This document shows positions 61,033-64,000 of a stretch of 64,000 nt of DNA, in pieces (the first letter of the stretch is position 1; each line of letters starts with the position of its first letter). Where the stretch lies: the NCBI RefSeq assembly GCF_041929205.1, contig NZ_JBHFNT010000073.1, one strand, 5' to 3'. The position numbers were made by a program, and so were the translations under genes. Under the pieces are notes generated by a model. That model searched no databases and had not been told where the DNA came from. It saw nothing but the letters and a program-made list of their open reading frames with translations. The stretch is from Floridanema evergladense (GTDB taxonomy: Bacteria; Cyanobacteriota; Cyanobacteriia; Cyanobacteriales; Aerosakkonemataceae).

Positions 61033-62865
61033 ATGGAAATTAGCTTATCAGATAGTAACAATATTCTCAGGGCAGTAATAGAGGGTACTACAGATGCTAT
61101 TTTCATTAAAGATATTCAGGGAAAATATGTGTTTGTTAATTCAGCAACTGCCAAAATTTTAGGTAAACCCATAGAAGAAATTATTGGCAAGGATGATACA
61201 GAACTTTTTAACTTAGAAACAGCTAGAAAAATCATGGAGATCGATCGACGAATTATGAGCATCGGTCAGTCGGAAACTGTGGAAGAAGTTATTCCTATTA
61301 ATAATAAAACTCAGATATATCTTGCTACAAAAAATGTCTGTCGGAATTCTCAAGGAGAAATTATTGGTTTAATTGGTATATCACGGGATATCACAGAACG
61401 CAAACGATCGGAAGAAAAATTGCAACTCTATGCTTATTATGACCCCATTACTGGCTTACCAAACCGCACTTTATTTATGAAATTGCTTGCAGAAACTATT
61501 AAATTGAAAAACAATAATCGAGATAGTTTATTTGCTGTACTATTTTTGAGTTTAGACCGTTTTCAAAGGGTTAAGTTTAGTTTGGGTCATCATTTGGCCG
61601 ATCGCTTAATGATTGCTGCTACCGAACGCATTGAAACTGCTTTACAAAATCACCATTTCTTACTTTTTAATGCTGATTTAGAGTCAAGTTTAATTTTTGA
61701 AAATCAATCTTTACAGGAAGCAACTTTAGATAGAAATAGTACTTTTAATAATGCGGAATGTAAAAAGTCAATAGTGGCACAAGTAGGATTAGATGAGTTA
61801 GCTATCTTGTTAACAAACTTGTCAGAAAGTAATGATGCTACTTATCTGGCAGAGCAGATTTATCAAGCACTTAGCTATCCCTTTGACTTAGACGGACAGG
61901 AAGTTTTTATGAGTACTAGTATTGGCATTGCATTTAGTGATGTCGGTTACGAACAACCAGACGATTACCTGCGTGCTGCTGATACAGCCATGCACCAAAT
62001 CAAACAATTAAGTAAAAGTCGTTATGCAGTTTTTGAACCAACATGGCAAACTCAAGCGGTGGAAAGATTGCAGTTAGAAACAGATTTAAGACGAGCGATC
62101 GAACGGCAAGAATTCCATGTTTACTATCAACCAATAATTTCAATTAAAACTGACAAATTAATTGGTTTTGAAGCCTTAGTCCGTTGGCATCATCCAAACA
62201 AAGGTTGGGTTTCACCAGTAGAATTTATTCCTGTAGCAGAAGAAACAGGATTAATTAGTTTAATCGATCGCTATGTATTGAGAGAAGCTTGTCGCCAAAT
62301 GGTGATTTGGGAACAGCAATTTCCTCATAAATTTCCCTTGACAATTAGCGTGAATCTCTCTGCGGCTCAATTAGCTCAATTGGGATTAATAGAACGCATC
62401 GACCAAATTTTAAAAGAAACCGGAATTAAACGAGAACATTTAAAAATAGAAATTACAGAAAGTAGCTTGACAGGAAATCATGCTTCCGAAATAGCCATGT
62501 TACAACAATTAAAAAATTTAGGAATTCAACTTTCGATAGATGACTTTGGTACTGGTTATTCTTCATTAGCAAGATTGCATCAACTACCGATCGATACTTT
62601 AAAGATCGATCGCTCTTTTGTAAATCAAATGGGCTCTGACAGTGAAAGTTTAGAAATTATCCGCACCATCATTTCTTTAGCTCATATTTTGGAAATGGAT
62701 GTAATTGCAGAAGGAGTAGAAACCTCAGAGCAACTTCTACAATTGCAAGCTTTAGAATGCGAATATAGTCAAGGATTCTTGTTTTCTCGACCTGTCGATC
62801 GCCAAACCGCAGAAAGATTAATCTCTGCTTGTAGTTCCTTGGCTTCGGAATATCCAAATAATTAA
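61033..62865 (+). CDS. PAS-GGDEF-EAL protein, probable c-di-GMP phosphodiesterase
   Basis: A 610-residue protein with a PAS domain (about 10-125), a GGDEF domain (about 130-305) and an EAL domain (about 320-590). The GGDEF signature is degraded: QVGLDELAIL replaces RxGGDEF, and FLSLDRF lacks the first metal Asp, so it should not make c-di-GMP. The EAL domain keeps its residues: FEALVRW, VNLSAAQL, IEITESSL, IDDFGTGYSS, KIDRSF and AEGVET. It probably hydrolyses c-di-GMP under PAS control, with the GGDEF domain perhaps as a GTP sensor. No membrane helix is present. Confidence 0.9.
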   Translation: MEISLSDSNNILRAVIEGTTDAIFIKDIQGKYVFVNSATAKILGKPIEEIIGKDDTELFNLETARKIMEIDRRIMSIGQSETVEEVIPINNKTQIYLATKNVCRNSQGEIIGLIGISRDITERKRSEEKLQLYAYYDPITGLPNRTLFMKLLAETIKLKNNNRDSLFAVLFLSLDRFQRVKFSLGHHLADRLMIAATERIETALQNHHFLLFNADLESSLIFENQSLQEATLDRNSTFNNAECKKSIVAQVGLDELAILLTNLSESNDATYLAEQIYQALSYPFDLDGQEVFMSTSIGIAFSDVGYEQPDDYLRAADTAMHQIKQLSKSRYAVFEPTWQTQAVERLQLETDLRRAIERQEFHVYYQPIISIKTDKLIGFEALVRWHHPNKGWVSPVEFIPVAEETGLISLIDRYVLREACRQMVIWEQQFPHKFPLTISVNLSAAQLAQLGLIERIDQILKETGIKREHLKIEITESSLTGNHASEIAMLQQLKNLGIQLSIDDFGTGYSSLARLHQLPIDTLKIDRSFVNQMGSDSESLEIIRTIISLAHILEMDVIAEGVETSEQLLQLQALECEYSQGFLFSRPVDRQTAERLISACSSLASEYPNN

Positions 62866-62980
62866 CAGTAAGCAAATATTTAAAGTGGTACGCTCAACCA
62901 ACTGAGTTAAAAAATGAAAGAACAATGAAAAGAAAACTACTTGCCTACTACAAAATATAGATGTAAAATTACCTTGTAAA

Positions 62981-63135
62981 CGAAGGGGAGTAGCTGCTAG
63001 CAAATCTGAGCAATAGTAAATAAAGATTTGCCTAGCCCATCTGGATCAACATACTGGCGATCGGCCTGGTTCGGGTGACAAGTTTTTCAAGCTCAAAAAA
63101 AGATTGAGCTTATTAATCTTGCAAGCGAGACCTTC
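62981..63135 (+). ncRNA. yybP-ykoY manganese riboswitch
   Basis: The conserved parts are in order: P1 GAAGG (62982-62986) with GGGGAGTAGC, the central AACATACTGG (63048-63057), and GCGAGACC (63125-63132) with the closing CCTTC. This is the manganese-sensing class. Its output is the UPF0016/Mnx-type gene 95 bases downstream, the family's most typical client. Excess Mn2+ should raise export. The strand-exchange hairpin at 63132-63168 shares bases with P1. Confidence 0.9.
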
Positions 63136-63168
63136 ACTAAGTTCACAACTGATGTGAGCTTGGTGAAG
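63132..63168 (+). promoter_or_regulatory. Riboswitch expression-platform hairpin
   Basis: A 16-bp stem, CTTCACTAAGTTCACA paired with TGTGAGCTTGGTGAAG around a five-base loop (two G-U pairs). It reuses the CTTC of the riboswitch P1 3' strand, so it and the ligand-bound P1 cannot both form. No U-tract follows, so control of translation or of RNA stability is more likely than termination. Confidence 0.7.
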
Positions 63169-63229
63169 TCTATTGCACTCATCAAGCTCGCTCAGGGAAA
63201 TAGAAAAACACCCAGGAGAGTTTGAGAGA

Positions 63230-63847
63230 ATGTTAACGGCTTTTACTGCTGGATTATTGTTAATTACAGTCTCAGAATTAGGCGATAAAACATTTTTTAT
63301 TGCGGCAATTTTAGCAATGCGTCATTCGCGGAAGCTGATATTTATTGGCGTAATTGCTGCCTTAGCAGCGATGACCATATTATCAGTTTTAGTCGGACAA
63401 GCCGTATCACTTTTACCAAAAATCTATGTGTATTATGCGGAAATTATCTTATTTGTTGCCTTTGGGTTAAAGTTACTTTATGAAGCCAGCAAAATGTCAG
63501 CCAAACCTTGTTGTGAGGAAGCTGAAGAAGCCTTAGAAGTAGTGCAGAAAGCCGAAGCAAAAATTCGGCATAAGGAGAGTAATTTAGCAGTTGTAATTAA
63601 AGCATTTGTGATGACGTTTGTAGCAGAGTGGGGCGATCGCACTCAATTTGCTACCATCAGTTTAGCAGCGGGATACAATGCTTTTGGAGTTACCACTGGA
63701 GCCATTTTAGGGCATGGAATTTGTGCAGCGATCGCCGTAACTTGCGGCAGACTAATCGCTAAAAAAATCTCCGAACGTAAATTAACTGCTATAGGAGGAC
63801 TATTGTTTCTCCTATTTGCATTAGTTTCGTACTTAGAAGGAGTCTGA
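63230..63847 (+). CDS. UPF0016/TMEM165-family Mn2+ exporter (Mnx-like)
   Basis: A membrane protein of about 205 residues with six helices and the twin family motifs SELGDKTFFIAAI and AEWGDRTQFATIS (ExGD(K/R)(T/S)), one in each repeat half. Cyanobacterial members export Mn2+ from the cytoplasm, in part to the thylakoid lumen. The ATG at 63230 is preferred, as a longer reading to 63173 (TTG) runs into the regulatory hairpin. An AGGAG sequence lies 13 bases upstream. A manganese riboswitch precedes it, supporting the manganese function. Confidence 0.93.
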   Translation: MLTAFTAGLLLITVSELGDKTFFIAAILAMRHSRKLIFIGVIAALAAMTILSVLVGQAVSLLPKIYVYYAEIILFVAFGLKLLYEASKMSAKPCCEEAEEALEVVQKAEAKIRHKESNLAVVIKAFVMTFVAEWGDRTQFATISLAAGYNAFGVTTGAILGHGICAAIAVTCGRLIAKKISERKLTAIGGLLFLLFALVSYLEGV

Positions 63848-63886
63848 AAATAATCTGGTCGGGAGCATCCCAAATGTGTAAATTGC

Positions 63887-63988
63887 CCCTCAGACTGGAA
63901 GTCTGGGGCTATACAAACCAAGTCCGCCTGCGCGGACTTTTAGCCTGCGGAGGCAGGCTTTGTCTGTGTAGCCGCGATTTCTAATCGC
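63887..63988. repeat. Composite multi-hairpin element, second copy
   Basis: Four hairpins: CAGACTGGAAGTCTG, AAGTCCGCCTGCGCGGACTT, AGCCTGCGGAGGCAGGCT and GCGATTTCTAATCGC. It has the same design as 46864-46973 but different arm sequences. It follows the Mn-exporter gene and may terminate or stabilise its mRNA. Confidence 0.8.
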
Positions 63989-64000
63989 TTGTATTTTTGC

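Noticed and set aside
63173..63230. Longer N-terminus (TTG at 63173) for the Mn-exporter protein
   Set aside because: It begins at the edge of the riboswitch hairpin and adds 19 polar residues absent from the family; the ATG at 63230 has an AGGAG site.
1..64000. tRNA, rRNA, IS elements or prophage genes
   Set aside because: I scanned for the TpsiC-like GGTTCRA-type loop, transposase motifs and phage structural genes and found none that I could support.

Overview
This window is cyanobacterial chromosome. The palindrome GCGATCGC (HIP1) and its core GATCG recur throughout on an AT-leaning background. Marker genes include aerobic Mg-protoporphyrin cyclase (acsF), heme oxygenase, homogentisate phytyltransferase, cyanobacterial-type pgi and KtrAB. 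Many short palindromic and heptameric intergenic repeats point to a large-genome, probably filamentous lineage, but the species cannot be named from sequence alone. No rRNA, tRNA, CRISPR array, transposase or prophage gene was recognised.

Layout. (1) 1-1857, minus strand: a tight operon with two unrecognised proteins, a plant-type [2Fe-2S] ferredoxin, an ankyrin protein and a gene running off the left edge. (2) 2153-19445: an exopolysaccharide locus with a Wzc-type tyrosine kinase/chain-length protein, eight glycosyltransferases, a Wzy/WaaL-like polymerase or ligase, a Wzx-like flippase and a lipoprotein GH74 glycosidase. (3) 19592-22080: heme oxygenase, acsF and the decayed 3' end of a solute-binding protein gene. 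(4) 22457-32128: a subtilase with five N-terminal FYR-type repeats, polyphosphate kinase, glucose-6-phosphate isomerase, D-lactate dehydrogenase and glycogen phosphorylase, a set suited to mobilising polyphosphate and glycogen and to dark fermentation. (5) 32319-36549: two small proteins, then hemN and a BchE-type oxygen-independent cyclase carrying a C-terminal response-regulator receiver domain. (6) 36701-50003: HEAT protein, cobM, cysS, a His-rich COG0523 GTPase, a five-PAS/GAF histidine kinase, dnaG, a pentapeptide protein, a YraN-like protein and queA. (7) 50141-57425: TPR protein, the KtrAB potassium transporter, a two-gene tocopherol module, a small lipoprotein, a protein with 20-residue tandem repeats and a peptidoglycan-binding protein. 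(8) 57662-63847: TPR lipoprotein, cobA/SUMT, hemD, a PAS-GGDEF-EAL protein and a Mn-exporter-type UPF0016 gene preceded by a clear yybP-ykoY manganese riboswitch.

How the genes work together. Seven tetrapyrrole genes (ho, acsF, bchE-like, hemN, cobM, cobA, hemD) lie in one window. They include both the oxygen-dependent (acsF) and the oxygen-independent (bchE-like) route to the chlorophyll E-ring, and an oxygen-independent coproporphyrinogen oxidase. The hemN / BchE-receiver pair is the most distinctive unit: a probable low-oxygen tetrapyrrole module with a signalling domain built into the cyclase. It sits near glycogen-fermentation genes, and a near-palindromic candidate operator lies upstream of hemN.
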